Positions 19,309 through 28,782 of a stretch of 64,000 bases of DNA are shown here, one piece after another (the stretch's first letter is position 1; every line of letters starts with the position of its first letter). This DNA is from Novosphingobium piscinae. GTDB lineage: Bacteria > Pseudomonadota > Alphaproteobacteria > Sphingomonadales > Sphingomonadaceae. Below the pieces are notes generated by a model. The model worked only from the letters and a program-made list of their open reading frames with translations, was not told where the DNA came from and searched no databases. The DNA lies in contig NZ_JACLAX010000014.1 in assembly GCF_014230355.1 (NCBI RefSeq), positions 20,147-84,146 on the forward strand, written 5' to 3'. A program made the translations under genes and the position numbers.

Positions 19309-21293
19309 CGAACGCGCTCCCCGGCACCGGGGCGCTGCTTGGCCTCGCCCTCGCGGCGGCGGTGGCCGCACCGGCCGGTGCGGACCGCGCCGCTGCACCG
19401 CGGCAACCCGAGCTGGGCCTGCGCAGCAAGACAGTGATCACGGTGCAGGGGCTGCGTTTCCGTGATCTCGACGGCGACGGGCGGCTGACTCCCTATGAGG
19501 ACTGGCGCCTGAGCCCGGCCGCACGCGCGGCCGATCTGGTTCGCCGGATGACCCTGGCCGAAAAGGCCGGGCAGCTGGTCCACGGCACCCTGCCCGGGCT
19601 GGGTGGAGTGGTCGGGCAGTCGGCCGCTGGCTATGATCTGGCTGCGGCGACCCCGCTGATCCGCGAGCGTCACATCACCAGCTTCATCACCCGCCTGTCG
19701 CTGCCCCCGGCGCAAATGGCCGAGCAGGCCAATGCGGTCCAGGCCCTGGCCGAGGCGGGGCGGCTGGGCATTCCGCTGACGATCAGCGCCGATCCGCGCA
19801 ACCACTTCCACCACGTGCTGGGTGCGGGCGAGAGCGCGGCCGGGGTGACGCAGTGGCCCGAGCTGCTCGGCTTCGCCGCGCTCGGCGATCCGGCCCGGGT
19901 CTCCGCCTTCGCCGCAATCGCCCGGGCCGAGTATCGTGCGGTGGGCATCCACCAGGCGCTCAGCCCGCAGGTCGATCTGGCAACCGAGCCGCGCTGGGGC
20001 CGCATCACCGGAACCTTCGGTGCCGATGCCGACCTGTCGAGCCGGCTCGGCGGGGCCTATGTCGCCGGCTTCCAGGGCAGTCCGCGTGGGCTTGCCCCCG
20101 ACGGGGTGATGACCGTGGTGAAGCACTGGGCCGGTTATGGCGCCCAGCCCGAGGGCTTCGACGCGCACAATTACTATGGCCGTACCGCGCGGCTCTCCAC
20201 CGCCCAGCTCGAGCGCCACATCGCCGCCTTCAACGGCGCGCTGGCGGCCGGGACCGGTGGGGTCATGCCGACCTATCCGATCATCGTCGGACCGCGTCCC
20301 GGGGGCAAGGCGCTCGAGCCCTACGGGGCCGGCTACAGCAAGGTCCTGCTGACCGACGTGCTGCGCCGCCGGCTTGGCTTCACCGGCATCCTCCTGTCCG
20401 ACTGGGGCATCACCTCCGATTGCACGCAGCGCTGCCTGGCCCCGACCGCCGAGGCGCCGCAGCGCCCGCAGGACATCTCGACCGCCTGGGGGGTGGAGAG
20501 CCTGACCGTGCCGCAGCGCTTCGCCCTGGGCCTCGCCGCCGGGCTCGACCAGTTCGGCGGCACGCAGGACACGGCGGCGCTGCTGGCAGCGGTGCAAGCG
20601 GGCGGGGTAAGCGAGGCGCGGCTTGACCAGTCGGTCCGCCGGATCCTCGCGGTCAAGTTCCGCCAGGGCCTGTTCGAGAACCCCTATGTCGATCCGGCGG
20701 CCGCCGCCGCGGCGATCGCCGCACCGGCCGGGCATGCCCTCGCGGCGCAGACCCAGCGCGAGGCGCAGGTGCTGCTGACCAACCGCGGCCTGCTTCCGCT
20801 CGACCCGGCGCAGCGGCGGAAGGTCTGGCTGTTCGGCATGGCGCCCGCGGCTGCCACTGCCGCGGGGCTGACCGTGGTTGCCACCCCGGCCGAGGCCGAC
20901 TTTGCCCTGATCCGCGCCGAGAGCCCGGCGGAGCTGCTGCACCCCCACCACTTCTTCGGCGGCCGCCAGAAGGAGGGCCGGCTCGACTTCCGCGATGGCG
21001 ATCCCGCCTACGAGGCGCTCAAGCAGGCGCGCGCAGCGGGGCGTCCGGTGGTTTTCGCGCCGTTCCTCGACCGGCCCGCGGTGCTCACCAACGTGGTTGA
21101 TCAGGCCGATGCGATCCTCGCCAACTTCGGCGCCAGCGACGCCGCAGTGCTCGACGTCGTGCTCGGGCGCGCGCGGGCGCGGGGGCGGCTGCCGTTCGAG
21201 CTGCCCCGCTCGATGGCCGCGGTCGTGGCGCAGGACCCGGCCGAGCCCGACGACAGCCGCGACCCGCTGTTCCCGCGCGGCGCGGGGCTCTAG
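19305..21293 (+). CDS. Glycoside hydrolase family 3 (beta-glucosidase-like), exported
   Basis: 662 residues. Signal peptide, then a short calcium-loop-like segment (FRDLDGDGRLTPYEDWRLS), seen in many sphingomonad GH3 proteins, then the GH3 N-domain and the alpha/beta sandwich. The catalytic nucleophile is Asp366 in LLSDWGITSD. No fibronectin III domain follows, so it is shorter than BglX. ATG 19305 overlaps the LacI stop. It would release glucose or another sugar from a beta-glycoside in the periplasm; the oxidising enzymes next to it may act on the glycoside before or after cleavage. Confidence 0.87.
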   Translation: MTNALPGTGALLGLALAAAVAAPAGADRAAAPRQPELGLRSKTVITVQGLRFRDLDGDGRLTPYEDWRLSPAARAADLVRRMTLAEKAGQLVHGTLPGLGGVVGQSAAGYDLAAATPLIRERHITSFITRLSLPPAQMAEQANAVQALAEAGRLGIPLTISADPRNHFHHVLGAGESAAGVTQWPELLGFAALGDPARVSAFAAIARAEYRAVGIHQALSPQVDLATEPRWGRITGTFGADADLSSRLGGAYVAGFQGSPRGLAPDGVMTVVKHWAGYGAQPEGFDAHNYYGRTARLSTAQLERHIAAFNGALAAGTGGVMPTYPIIVGPRPGGKALEPYGAGYSKVLLTDVLRRRLGFTGILLSDWGITSDCTQRCLAPTAEAPQRPQDISTAWGVESLTVPQRFALGLAAGLDQFGGTQDTAALLAAVQAGGVSEARLDQSVRRILAVKFRQGLFENPYVDPAAAAAAIAAPAGHALAAQTQREAQVLLTNRGLLPLDPAQRRKVWLFGMAPAAATAAGLTVVATPAEADFALIRAESPAELLHPHHFFGGRQKEGRLDFRDGDPAYEALKQARAAGRPVVFAPFLDRPAVLTNVVDQADAILANFGASDAAVLDVVLGRARARGRLPFELPRSMAAVVAQDPAEPDDSRDPLFPRGAGL

Positions 21294-21542
21294 GGACCGT
21301 TCCCGGGGTACGGGAACAGGGCCGGCGCCGCTGCCATCCACGGGAAATGCTCTAGGGCAAAGCCCGGAGTTGTCCGCCGGGGTGCGGCTCCCCTATGCCG
21401 CGCCATCGCTCTATCGCCCCGCCCATCGTTCGCACGGTCGGCCGGGCCAGAAAGGTCTGTTTCGCATGGTCGTGTCTCTCCCGCTGTCCGGCTGTCACTG
21501 CCGGCCCGATCCCCGGTCGCCGGTGCCGCAGGGCCGGCCCGC

Positions 21543-22295
21543 ATGAGCCTGCGGCTCGAGCGGGCAGGGCCCGTCGCCCGGATCCTGATCGACCGGGCCG
21601 GGCGGCGCAATGCCTTCACCCTGGCGATGTGGCAGGCCCTGCCACGGCTGGTCAACGAGGCCGAGGCCGATCCGGCGGTGCGGGTGATCGTGCTTGCTGC
21701 GGCCGAGGGCGGTCCGTTCAGTGCCGGGGCCGATATCGCCGAAATGCTGGCTCACCGTGCCGACCGGGACTGGCTGGCCGCCAACCAGGCGGCGATCAAC
21801 CACGCACAGTGGACGCTGACCCGCGCCAAGCGGCCGACCCTGGCCTTTCTGGATGGCGACTGCATCGGCGGCGGCTGCGCGATCGCGCTGGCCTGCGACC
21901 TGCGCCTCGCCACGGCGCGGGCACGGATCGGGATCACCCCGGCGCGGCTCGGGCTGGTCTATCCGCTGCACGATACCAAGCTGCTGGTCGATCTGGTTGG
22001 TCCGGCGCAGGCCAAGCGCCTGCTGTTCACCGGTCGCCTGTTCGACGCGGCCGAGGCGCTGCGGATCGGGCTGGTCGACGAGCTGGGCGAGAGCCCCGAG
22101 GACCTGATCGGGGCGATCGCCGGCAACGCTCCGTCGAGCCTGCTCGCGCTCAAGAGCTTCGTGCGCCGGGTCCTCGACGGCCAGACCGAGGACGATCCGC
22201 ACACCCTGCGGATCTTCGCCGACGCCTTCGCCGGACCCGACTTCGCCGAGGGCGCGGCGGCCTTTCTCGACAAGCGACCGCCGCGTTTCGGGTGA
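21543..22295 (+). CDS. Enoyl-CoA hydratase/isomerase (crotonase) family protein
   Basis: 250 residues with the crotonase fold: oxyanion-hole segment GGPFSAGADIAEML (about residue 60), GDCIGGGCAIALACDLRLA (about 105), and ITPARLGLVYP. One catalytic-acid position shows LGLVYPLHDT instead of the common GxxPxxG/E pattern, so the exact reaction cannot be assigned. It stands alone between two sugar loci. The leucine operon at 50-56 kb lacks its methylglutaconyl-CoA hydratase, but this gene is far from it and nothing links them directly. Confidence 0.8.
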   Translation: MSLRLERAGPVARILIDRAGRRNAFTLAMWQALPRLVNEAEADPAVRVIVLAAAEGGPFSAGADIAEMLAHRADRDWLAANQAAINHAQWTLTRAKRPTLAFLDGDCIGGGCAIALACDLRLATARARIGITPARLGLVYPLHDTKLLVDLVGPAQAKRLLFTGRLFDAAEALRIGLVDELGESPEDLIGAIAGNAPSSLLALKSFVRRVLDGQTEDDPHTLRIFADAFAGPDFAEGAAAFLDKRPPRFG

Positions 22296-22522
22296 GGCGG
22301 GTTGGAGCGCAACCGGGCCATGGCACGGTTGCGCTCCGCCCGGAGTACGCCCGGCGCAACCGGCAGGCCTGGCGCGACCAGGGCACACGATGGACCGCCG
22401 TCCCGTGCAGGTGAACGCAGAACCGCCGAATGTCAGTGCATAAATGGGAGCGGCGGTGACCGGCCAGACCAAGAAATTGATGATTTGATCTGTTACCACT
22501 GGCAAGATAACCGCTCGAGATC

Positions 22523-24667
22523 TTGAAGGTTATCGACTTGCGATACTGTCATTCAACCCGAATCCTCCTGGGGCTCGTGCTGGCAGTCCTGCTCTGGCCG
22601 GTCGCAGGCAGGGCGGATGACAGCCCGACGCGGACCGTCATCTCGCTCGATGCGGGGTGGATGTTCTATCGCGGCGTGGCCGAGAACGCCCAAGATCCCG
22701 GGTTCGACGACAGAGAGTGGACGGCGGTCACTCTGCCGCACACCTTCAATGGCGCCGATGGCGAGGATGGCGGCAGTTACTTCAGGGGGCCCGGCTGGTA
22801 CCGGCGGACGATGGTGGTCAAGCAACTGGTGCCGGGACGCAGGGTCTGGCTCCAGTTTGACGGTGCGGCCCTGACGACCCAGGTCTGGGTCAATGGGCGG
22901 AAGGTTGGCGACCACGAAGGCGGGTACGCCGGATTTCGGTTCGATATCACGGCCGCGCTCCACGCGGGACGCAACACGATCGCCGTCTGTACCGACAACA
23001 CCCCGTCTCGGTCCGTCACGCCACTGGGCGGTGACTTTACGGTGTTCGGCGGCTTGTATCGCCACGTCTGGCTGATCGAAGTCCCCGGCGTGCACATCGA
23101 TCTGGCCGACTTGGGCGGCCCTGGCGTCTATGCCACCGCCAGCAGGCTGGATGCCAGGCGGGCGACTGTCGAGGTCCGGGTTCGTGTGCGCAATGATGGC
23201 CCCGGGGAGGAACGCCTGCCGCTCAACGTGCGCGTCCGAGACCGCGGCGGCCACGTCGTTTCGAGTGCCCAGCGCATGATCCACTTGCCTGCGAACATGG
23301 GGACATCGACGACCATCGGCCTGTCGATTGACCGGCCGCACCTGTGGCAGGGCCGCAGCGATCCGTATGTCTATGCGGTGACCGCCGAAATCGGCGCCGA
23401 TGCGGTCGAGGTTCCCTTGGGACTGCGAACGATCGCTTTCGATCCGAGGCGCGGGTTCTTGCTCAACGGGCGGTCCTATCCCTTGCACGGGGTGAACCTG
23501 TTCCATTCCGGCCGGCCCGGCAAGGGCCTGGCGGTCACCGATCCCGAAGTGGCCCAGGACATGCAGACGCTGGACGAGCTGGGCGTCACCGGCGTGCGCC
23601 TTGCCCACTTTCAACATCCGCAGACAGCCTATGACGAGGCCGATCGCCGAGGCCTGGCGGTCTGGACCGAACTCGGTCTGAACGGGGTCAGCGATCCGGG
23701 CGAGGGATTTTCCCGGAATGCAGCCCAGCAACTGCGGGAGCTGATCCGGCAAAACTACAATCATCCGTCGGTCGTGCTGTGGGGCCTGGGGAATGAGGTC
23801 TATGCCACGACGCCGGATGTGACGAGCCTGCTCCAAGCGCTCCAGGCGGTTGCCCACGAGGAGGACAGCTCACGGCCGACAGTCTATGCCCATTGCTGTC
23901 AGGCCGACGATCACGACAAGGCGATGGTCACCGACGTGATCGGCTTCAACCGCTACTTTGGTTGGTATCCCGGCCAGCAAGGGACCATCGGGACCTGGGC
24001 GCAGGGATACCACGCGCAGCACCCGACGCGCGCCTTTGCGGTGAGCGAATATGGTGCCGGCGCCAGCATCCTGCATCAGCAGCTCAGCCCTCCCGAAGTG
24101 AATGTCCCCGGCGGCGGCTGGCATCCGGAACAGGCGCAGACCCGCTATCACATCGCGAACTGGCGGGACCTGAAGGATCTGGCCTACGTCTGGGGCAAGT
24201 TCGTGTGGGTGGCCTTCGATCTTGCCTCGGATGGTCGCCACGAAGGCGATCGGCCCGGCATCAACGACAAGGGCCTGGTGACCTACGATCGATCCGTGCG
24301 CAAAGACGCCTTCCACTGGTACCGGGCCAACTGGTCGGCGGCACCGATGATTCATCTGACGGACCGGCGACTGGCCCGGCGCACCGAAGCCCAGACCACA
24401 GTTCGCGCCTTCACCAATGAAGCGGAAGCGACACTGACGGTCAACGGCCGGAGCCTGGGACGCGCCAAGGTGACGGATCGTGTCGTGCAGTGGCAGGGCG
24501 TGCCGCTGCAGCAGGGCGAGAACGTGATCGTCGTCAGGACAGCTCACGCCCTCGATGAGATGCGGGTGATGCGGATCGGGCCATCAGCCCTGGGGGTATC
24601 CGAAGTCCCGCAAACGACGATCCCGCCAGCGCCAGCCCAAGCGGACACCAAGCCTCCGGGGCAGTAG
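22523..24667 (+). CDS. Glycoside hydrolase family 2 (beta-galactosidase-like), exported
   Basis: 714 residues: signal peptide, sugar-binding jelly roll (about 35-190), Ig-like domain, TIM barrel (about 310-600), C-terminal beta domain. The acid/base is Glu425 in WGLGNEVYA and the nucleophile Glu509 in AVSEYGAG. Members hydrolyse beta-galactosides, beta-mannosides, beta-glucuronides or others. The only usable start is TTG at 22523, with an in-frame stop 15 bases earlier; the ribosome site is weak. No copy of the xyloglucan-locus operator is obvious upstream. It may remove galactose from xyloglucan side chains, but GH35 already provides this, so another linkage is possible. Confidence 0.83.
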   Translation: MKVIDLRYCHSTRILLGLVLAVLLWPVAGRADDSPTRTVISLDAGWMFYRGVAENAQDPGFDDREWTAVTLPHTFNGADGEDGGSYFRGPGWYRRTMVVKQLVPGRRVWLQFDGAALTTQVWVNGRKVGDHEGGYAGFRFDITAALHAGRNTIAVCTDNTPSRSVTPLGGDFTVFGGLYRHVWLIEVPGVHIDLADLGGPGVYATASRLDARRATVEVRVRVRNDGPGEERLPLNVRVRDRGGHVVSSAQRMIHLPANMGTSTTIGLSIDRPHLWQGRSDPYVYAVTAEIGADAVEVPLGLRTIAFDPRRGFLLNGRSYPLHGVNLFHSGRPGKGLAVTDPEVAQDMQTLDELGVTGVRLAHFQHPQTAYDEADRRGLAVWTELGLNGVSDPGEGFSRNAAQQLRELIRQNYNHPSVVLWGLGNEVYATTPDVTSLLQALQAVAHEEDSSRPTVYAHCCQADDHDKAMVTDVIGFNRYFGWYPGQQGTIGTWAQGYHAQHPTRAFAVSEYGAGASILHQQLSPPEVNVPGGGWHPEQAQTRYHIANWRDLKDLAYVWGKFVWVAFDLASDGRHEGDRPGINDKGLVTYDRSVRKDAFHWYRANWSAAPMIHLTDRRLARRTEAQTTVRAFTNEAEATLTVNGRSLGRAKVTDRVVQWQGVPLQQGENVIVVRTAHALDEMRVMRIGPSALGVSEVPQTTIPPAPAQADTKPPGQ

Positions 24668-24777
24668 CCGGTGAGCGCGCGGGTGCTTGGTGAGCGCGAA
24701 CCCCGCCGGGTGCTGGCGCTGCGGCAGATTCAGCAGGATTGGGTCAGAAGCATGTCGTCCACCCCGACCGGGCCGGG

Positions 24778-26712
24778 TCACGGCTGGATCGGCAGCTGGA
24801 AGCCGGGTGCGGGAAGCGGCGTGTCGTGATCGTCGAAAAGGTTGACCAAGGGACTATCCGCCCAGGCGTAGCGGACCGTGGTCGCCTTGCCTTCGGGGTC
24901 TTCGAGCACCACGGTGCGATCCTCGATCCGGGCGATGGCATAGCGGCAGCTGTCCGGTGCGGCGGCGCACAGTTCGAAGCCGATGGGAGCCGGGTTGCTC
25001 CAGCTGTGCCAGCGCCCTGTCACCCCGTCGAAACTCACCCGCACGGAGGATCCCTCGCGACGGGCGGCGCGCGGTGTCGGCGGGGTCTCGCCCAGCGCGG
25101 CCCAGGCGATGCGGCGGCCCAGCTCGTTCTTGTTGGCCGGATGAATGTCGAGCCGTTCGCCCAGATCCAGCGCGGGAACAAGAGTGGCCCGGGGGTCCGC
25201 CAGAACGGCCTGGCGCTGCTGCTCCCGCAGCTCGGCCCAGCCGGACGGGCCCGGCGCCAGCTGCGGCGTTCCGAAGTTTGCGAGCTGGACCACCACCATG
25301 CGGGTCGCCGCGCCGAACTGGGCACGCCAACCGGCGAACAGGGCCTTCAGGCGGTCGGCATAGCCGGGCATGCCGACATCGCTCTCGCCTTGGTACCAGG
25401 CCACGCCCGCCAGAGCCACTTGGCCGAGAGGCGCGATCATGGCGTTGTGCATGATGCCGATTCCGCCCTGGCGATCCCAGGGGGCGCGCGGGGGCAATCC
25501 GCGCACCTTCGCAACAGAGAAGCGCCAGCCTTGATCGAGTGGCAGCGTCGTCCCGCTGGAGAGCACGAGCCGGTAGCTGTCCGGCGTGCCGGTGAAGCCG
25601 CCACCGCCCCACAGGTTGGATACCGCGATCAGAACCTCGTTGTCGCCCGCTCGCAACACCCCTGGCGGCAGCGCATAGTCACGACTGGCATCCCAGCCAT
25701 AGGTGTTGCCGACGGCGCGACCGTTGACCCAAGTCTGGTCCATGTCGTCGAGCCCGCCCATGACCAGCCGGGCGGGACCGCGCGCCTGCTCGGCCGAAAG
25801 GCGGATGGTCCGCCGCAGCCAGACCGTTCCGATCGGATCGCGATCGAGCCCCGAGCCGGGCCAGGTGTTCCACGGTGAGACCGCTGGAACGGTCGACCAT
25901 TCGAGGTGGTCCGGATGGCGCCACGGCTCCTGACCACCGCTTGCCCGACGGAACCATTCCTCCCACAGCGGAGCCATCTTGGCGACCGCGCGGCCGGGGT
26001 CGCGGACGTAGAGCGCCAGGAGATCCATATCTGCCGCGCCATAGATCGCCAGCCCCCCGGCGGGGGTCAGCCACGGCCGGCTAGCCGAGCCGCCCCAGCT
26101 GGCATTGATCGCCCCGACTGGCATGCCGGTCCGGCGGCGGAGCTCGCGCGCCATGTAGTAGCAGCTTGCGGAAAAGGGCGTGATCGTGGCCATGGTGGCG
26201 CGCTGCCACCGGACCGGGTTGGCGAAGGCCTGCTGCGGCTGGTGGTGGGTCGCCTTGAGCACGTTCACCAACCGCAGATCGGGATCGCTCATGTCTGGCG
26301 GCGACCAGAAGTTCAGGGCATTCGCGACCGGCATTTCCATGTTCGACTGACCCGAACACAGCCAGACCTCGCCCACGGCCAACCCGGTCAGACGAGCCTG
26401 CAGGCCCTGCGGACTGCTCAGCTCGAGCGTGAGCGGGCGGGCATCGGCCGGACGCGGCGGAAAGGTTGCGGTGAAGCGCCCCGTGGGGTCAACCGTAACC
26501 GCCCGCGCGATGCCATCCAGCGTCACCACGGCCGGTTCGCCGGGGTGGCCGAAGCCTTCGATCAAGATCGGCCGATCTTTCTGGATCACCGCATCATCGG
26601 TCCAGATCGGAGCCAGGGTCGGGGTCGCGGCGGCGGTCGCGGCCAAGGGCGCCAGGCTCATGGCCAGCACCATGCGCGGCAGCGATCGGGCCGGATTCAG
26701 CACGCCAGTCAT
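24778..26712 (-). CDS. SGNH acetylesterase, sialate O-acetylesterase-like (CE20 xyloglucan acetylesterase candidate)
   Basis: 644 residues. Signal peptide; SGNH hydrolase domain with nucleophile Ser123 in CSGQSNMEMP and the catalytic Asp522/His524 in ERLDIHPANKNE; a jelly-roll carbohydrate-binding-like insertion in the middle (about 280-400). This split SGNH/jelly-roll plan is that of the xyloglucan acetylesterases of Xanthomonas (family CE20). Function: removing O-acetyl groups from galactosyl residues so that glycosidases can act. ATG 26712 has GGGGAG seven bases upstream; ATG 26718 is only one base from it and is less likely. An operator (26762-26773) precedes the gene, divergent from GH35. 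Confidence 0.82.
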   Translation of the reverse strand: MTGVLNPARSLPRMVLAMSLAPLAATAAATPTLAPIWTDDAVIQKDRPILIEGFGHPGEPAVVTLDGIARAVTVDPTGRFTATFPPRPADARPLTLELSSPQGLQARLTGLAVGEVWLCSGQSNMEMPVANALNFWSPPDMSDPDLRLVNVLKATHHQPQQAFANPVRWQRATMATITPFSASCYYMARELRRRTGMPVGAINASWGGSASRPWLTPAGGLAIYGAADMDLLALYVRDPGRAVAKMAPLWEEWFRRASGGQEPWRHPDHLEWSTVPAVSPWNTWPGSGLDRDPIGTVWLRRTIRLSAEQARGPARLVMGGLDDMDQTWVNGRAVGNTYGWDASRDYALPPGVLRAGDNEVLIAVSNLWGGGGFTGTPDSYRLVLSSGTTLPLDQGWRFSVAKVRGLPPRAPWDRQGGIGIMHNAMIAPLGQVALAGVAWYQGESDVGMPGYADRLKALFAGWRAQFGAATRMVVVQLANFGTPQLAPGPSGWAELREQQRQAVLADPRATLVPALDLGERLDIHPANKNELGRRIAWAALGETPPTPRAARREGSSVRVSFDGVTGRWHSWSNPAPIGFELCAAAPDSCRYAIARIEDRTVVLEDPEGKATTVRYAWADSPLVNLFDDHDTPLPAPGFQLPIQP

Positions 26713-26761
26713 CGCCATACTCCCCGTGTCCTGTCGGCTGTGGTCGCCGGCATACCGTCAG

Positions 26762-26773
26762 GGTAGCGCTATC
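26762..26773. promoter_or_regulatory. LacI-type operator GGTAGCGCTATC (site 1 of 4)
   Basis: Lies about 50 bases upstream of the acetylesterase start, on the promoter side. It is identical to the site at 46942-46953 and differs from the other two sites only at R/Y positions of GGTARCGYTAYC. Confidence 0.75.
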
Positions 26774-26926
26774 ACATTCCGGTTTGCAAGAGTGTACATG
26801 GGAGCCGTGAGAGGCCGCCGGCATGGCCGGCGCGCCTGAGATCATCGCTGCAGGCAACGGCGGCCGCCCCTCCTTTCCGGACGCGGTCGCCGCCGTGACG
26901 GGCAAACTCGCAGTCCGCTTGAATAT

Positions 26927-26938
26927 GGTAACGCTACC
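26927..26938. promoter_or_regulatory. LacI-type operator GGTAACGCTACC (site 2 of 4)
   Basis: Part of a longer imperfect palindrome ATATGGTAACGCTACCGTAT. It lies 63 bases before the GH35 start, and 153 bases from site 1 within the same divergent promoter region. Confidence 0.78.
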
Positions 26939-27001
26939 GTATAGGGTGCCCCGGTCCTGGCGATCAAAAGCGGCGCAGGCCGGTGCCTTGGGGAGAGCAG
27001 A

Positions 27002-28708
27002 ATGGCTGGAACGGCGCTCAAGTCGCAATCGCTGAGGGGTGTGCGCGCGATTCTGGCGGGGCGAAGACCACGCCAGCGGGTGCTGGGCGCCGTTCTCGCC
27101 GTCTGGGCCAGTGTCGCGCTTGGCCAGGACATCCCGCGGATCGTCAGCGAGGGCGGCCGGCATGCCCTGTATGTCGATGGCGCACCGTTTCTGGTCCTGG
27201 GTGCTCAGGCCAACAATTCGAGCAACTATCCCGAACCCTTGGGCAAGGTCTGGCCGGTCATCGAGCGCCTGGGCGCCAATACGCTCGAGATCCCCGTGGC
27301 CTGGGAGCAGGTCGAGCCGGTGGAAGGGCAATTCGACTTCGCCTGGCTGGACACCCTGCTGGCGCAGGCGCGGGCCCATGACAAACGGCTGATCCTCTTG
27401 TGGTTTGCCACATGGAAGAACACCGCCCCCGCCTATGCGCCGCGCTGGGTCAAGCTCGACAACGCCCGGTTCCCGCGAATGATCACTCCGACCGGGGCCA
27501 GCCACTATGCCTTGTCCCCGCACGCCAGGTCCACGCTGGACGCCGATCGCCGGGCCTTCGTCAAGCTGATGGAGTATCTGCGCGACAAGGATTCCCGGAA
27601 CACCGTGATCATGGTCCAGGTCGAGAACGAGCCCGGGTCATACGGCCTGGTCAGGGACCATGGACCCGAGGCGCAGCGCTTGTTTGCCGGGCCGGTCCCG
27701 GAGGCGTTGCGCAAGCGGCTCGGCCGTAAACCCGGCACCTGGCGCGAGGTCTTCGGCGCGGACGCCGATGAGTTCTTCCAGGCCTGGGCGGTGGCGTCGC
27801 ACATCAATGCCGTGGCTGCGGCGGGGAAAGCGATCAAGCCGCTGCCGATGTACAGCAATGCCGCCCTTGCCGCCGCGGCCGGGCGGCAGTCTGCCGCCAC
27901 CTATGCGAGTGGCGGTCCGGTTCACCATGTGATCGACATCTACAAGGCGGCGGCCCCGGCGCTCGATCTGGTCGCACCCGACATCTACACTCCGGACGAG
28001 AGCGCCGTAGCGGCCTACCTGGACTTCTACGCCAGACGGGACAATCCGCTGCTGGTGCCCGAAATCGGAAACTCCAGACCATTCGCCCGCTACTTCTTCG
28101 ATGTCATCGGGCATGGCGGCATCGGCTTCGCCCCCTTCGGCATGGATGCCACGGGCTATGCCAATTATCCGCTCGGCGCCCGCTCGTTCGATGAGGCGCT
28201 TGACCTGTTCGCGCGCATCTACCGGTTGTTTGGTCCGATGCAGCGCGAATGGGCCAAGGCCGCGGCGGAAGGAAAGGTCTGGGGGGTGTCCGAGCCGGTC
28301 GGCGCAGCCGCCGGCCACCAGCGCACCATCCAGTTGGGTCCCTATCGTGCGACCGTCAGCTTCGGGCGCCACCAGTTCGGCTTCGATCCGCCCACCGGCA
28401 ATCCCGAACCGACCGGTGGCGCCGCCATCGCCCAACTCGGTCCCGACGAGTACCTCGTCACCGGCTTCGATGCCCGTGTGGAGTTTGCCCTGGCCGAAGC
28501 CAAGGATGGCAAGGCCACCGGGGAATCGCTGCTCTTTGACCGGGTGGAGGAGGGCCGCTTCGAAGGCGGCCGCTGGATTTTCGCGCGGGTCTGGAATGGT
28601 GACCAGGTCGATTACGGCCTCAATTTCACAGGCCAGCCGCAAGTCCTGCGGGTGAAACTGGCGCGCTTGCGCACGGCCAGGATCATCCCGGTGGGGAACC
28701 CCAACTAG
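27002..28708 (+). CDS. Glycoside hydrolase family 35 beta-galactosidase (xyloglucan-active type)
   Basis: 568 residues: N-terminal export signal, GH35 catalytic barrel, C-terminal beta domain of the DUF5597 kind. Acid/base Glu210 in MVQVENEPGSYG; nucleophile Glu354 in LVPEIGNS. Length and layout resemble the Cellvibrio Bgl35A enzyme that removes beta-1,2-galactose from xyloglucan oligosaccharides. Start ATG 27002 with GGGGAGAG. It is followed after 74 bases by the GH31 gene on the same strand, so galactosidase and alpha-xylosidase are probably co-transcribed from the promoter with operator site 2. Confidence 0.88.
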   Translation: MAGTALKSQSLRGVRAILAGRRPRQRVLGAVLAVWASVALGQDIPRIVSEGGRHALYVDGAPFLVLGAQANNSSNYPEPLGKVWPVIERLGANTLEIPVAWEQVEPVEGQFDFAWLDTLLAQARAHDKRLILLWFATWKNTAPAYAPRWVKLDNARFPRMITPTGASHYALSPHARSTLDADRRAFVKLMEYLRDKDSRNTVIMVQVENEPGSYGLVRDHGPEAQRLFAGPVPEALRKRLGRKPGTWREVFGADADEFFQAWAVASHINAVAAAGKAIKPLPMYSNAALAAAAGRQSAATYASGGPVHHVIDIYKAAAPALDLVAPDIYTPDESAVAAYLDFYARRDNPLLVPEIGNSRPFARYFFDVIGHGGIGFAPFGMDATGYANYPLGARSFDEALDLFARIYRLFGPMQREWAKAAAEGKVWGVSEPVGAAAGHQRTIQLGPYRATVSFGRHQFGFDPPTGNPEPTGGAAIAQLGPDEYLVTGFDARVEFALAEAKDGKATGESLLFDRVEEGRFEGGRWIFARVWNGDQVDYGLNFTGQPQVLRVKLARLRTARIIPVGNPN

Positions 28709-28728
28709 CCGACGACCCCCGGGAAGCT

Positions 28729-28743
28729 GCCCTGTCCCAGGGC
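28729..28743 (+). other. Small hairpin in the GH35-GH31 gap
   Basis: GCCCTG-TCC-CAGGGC forms a 6-bp stem with a 3-base loop between the two genes. No T-run follows. It may affect transcript stability; a terminator role is unlikely. Confidence 0.3.
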
Positions 28744-28782
28744 CCCCGGATTGACGAATGCCCTGCAGGGAGAGAGCAGACC

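Noticed and set aside
21299..21317. Hairpin GTTCCCG/CGGGAAC after the GH3 gene as a terminator
   Set aside because: Seven-base stem without any T-run; possible but not supported enough to list.
22302..22526. Small open frame between the crotonase and GH2 genes
   Set aside because: No ribosome site, no recognisable sequence, and it overlaps the GH2 start; the region looks like a plain promoter region.
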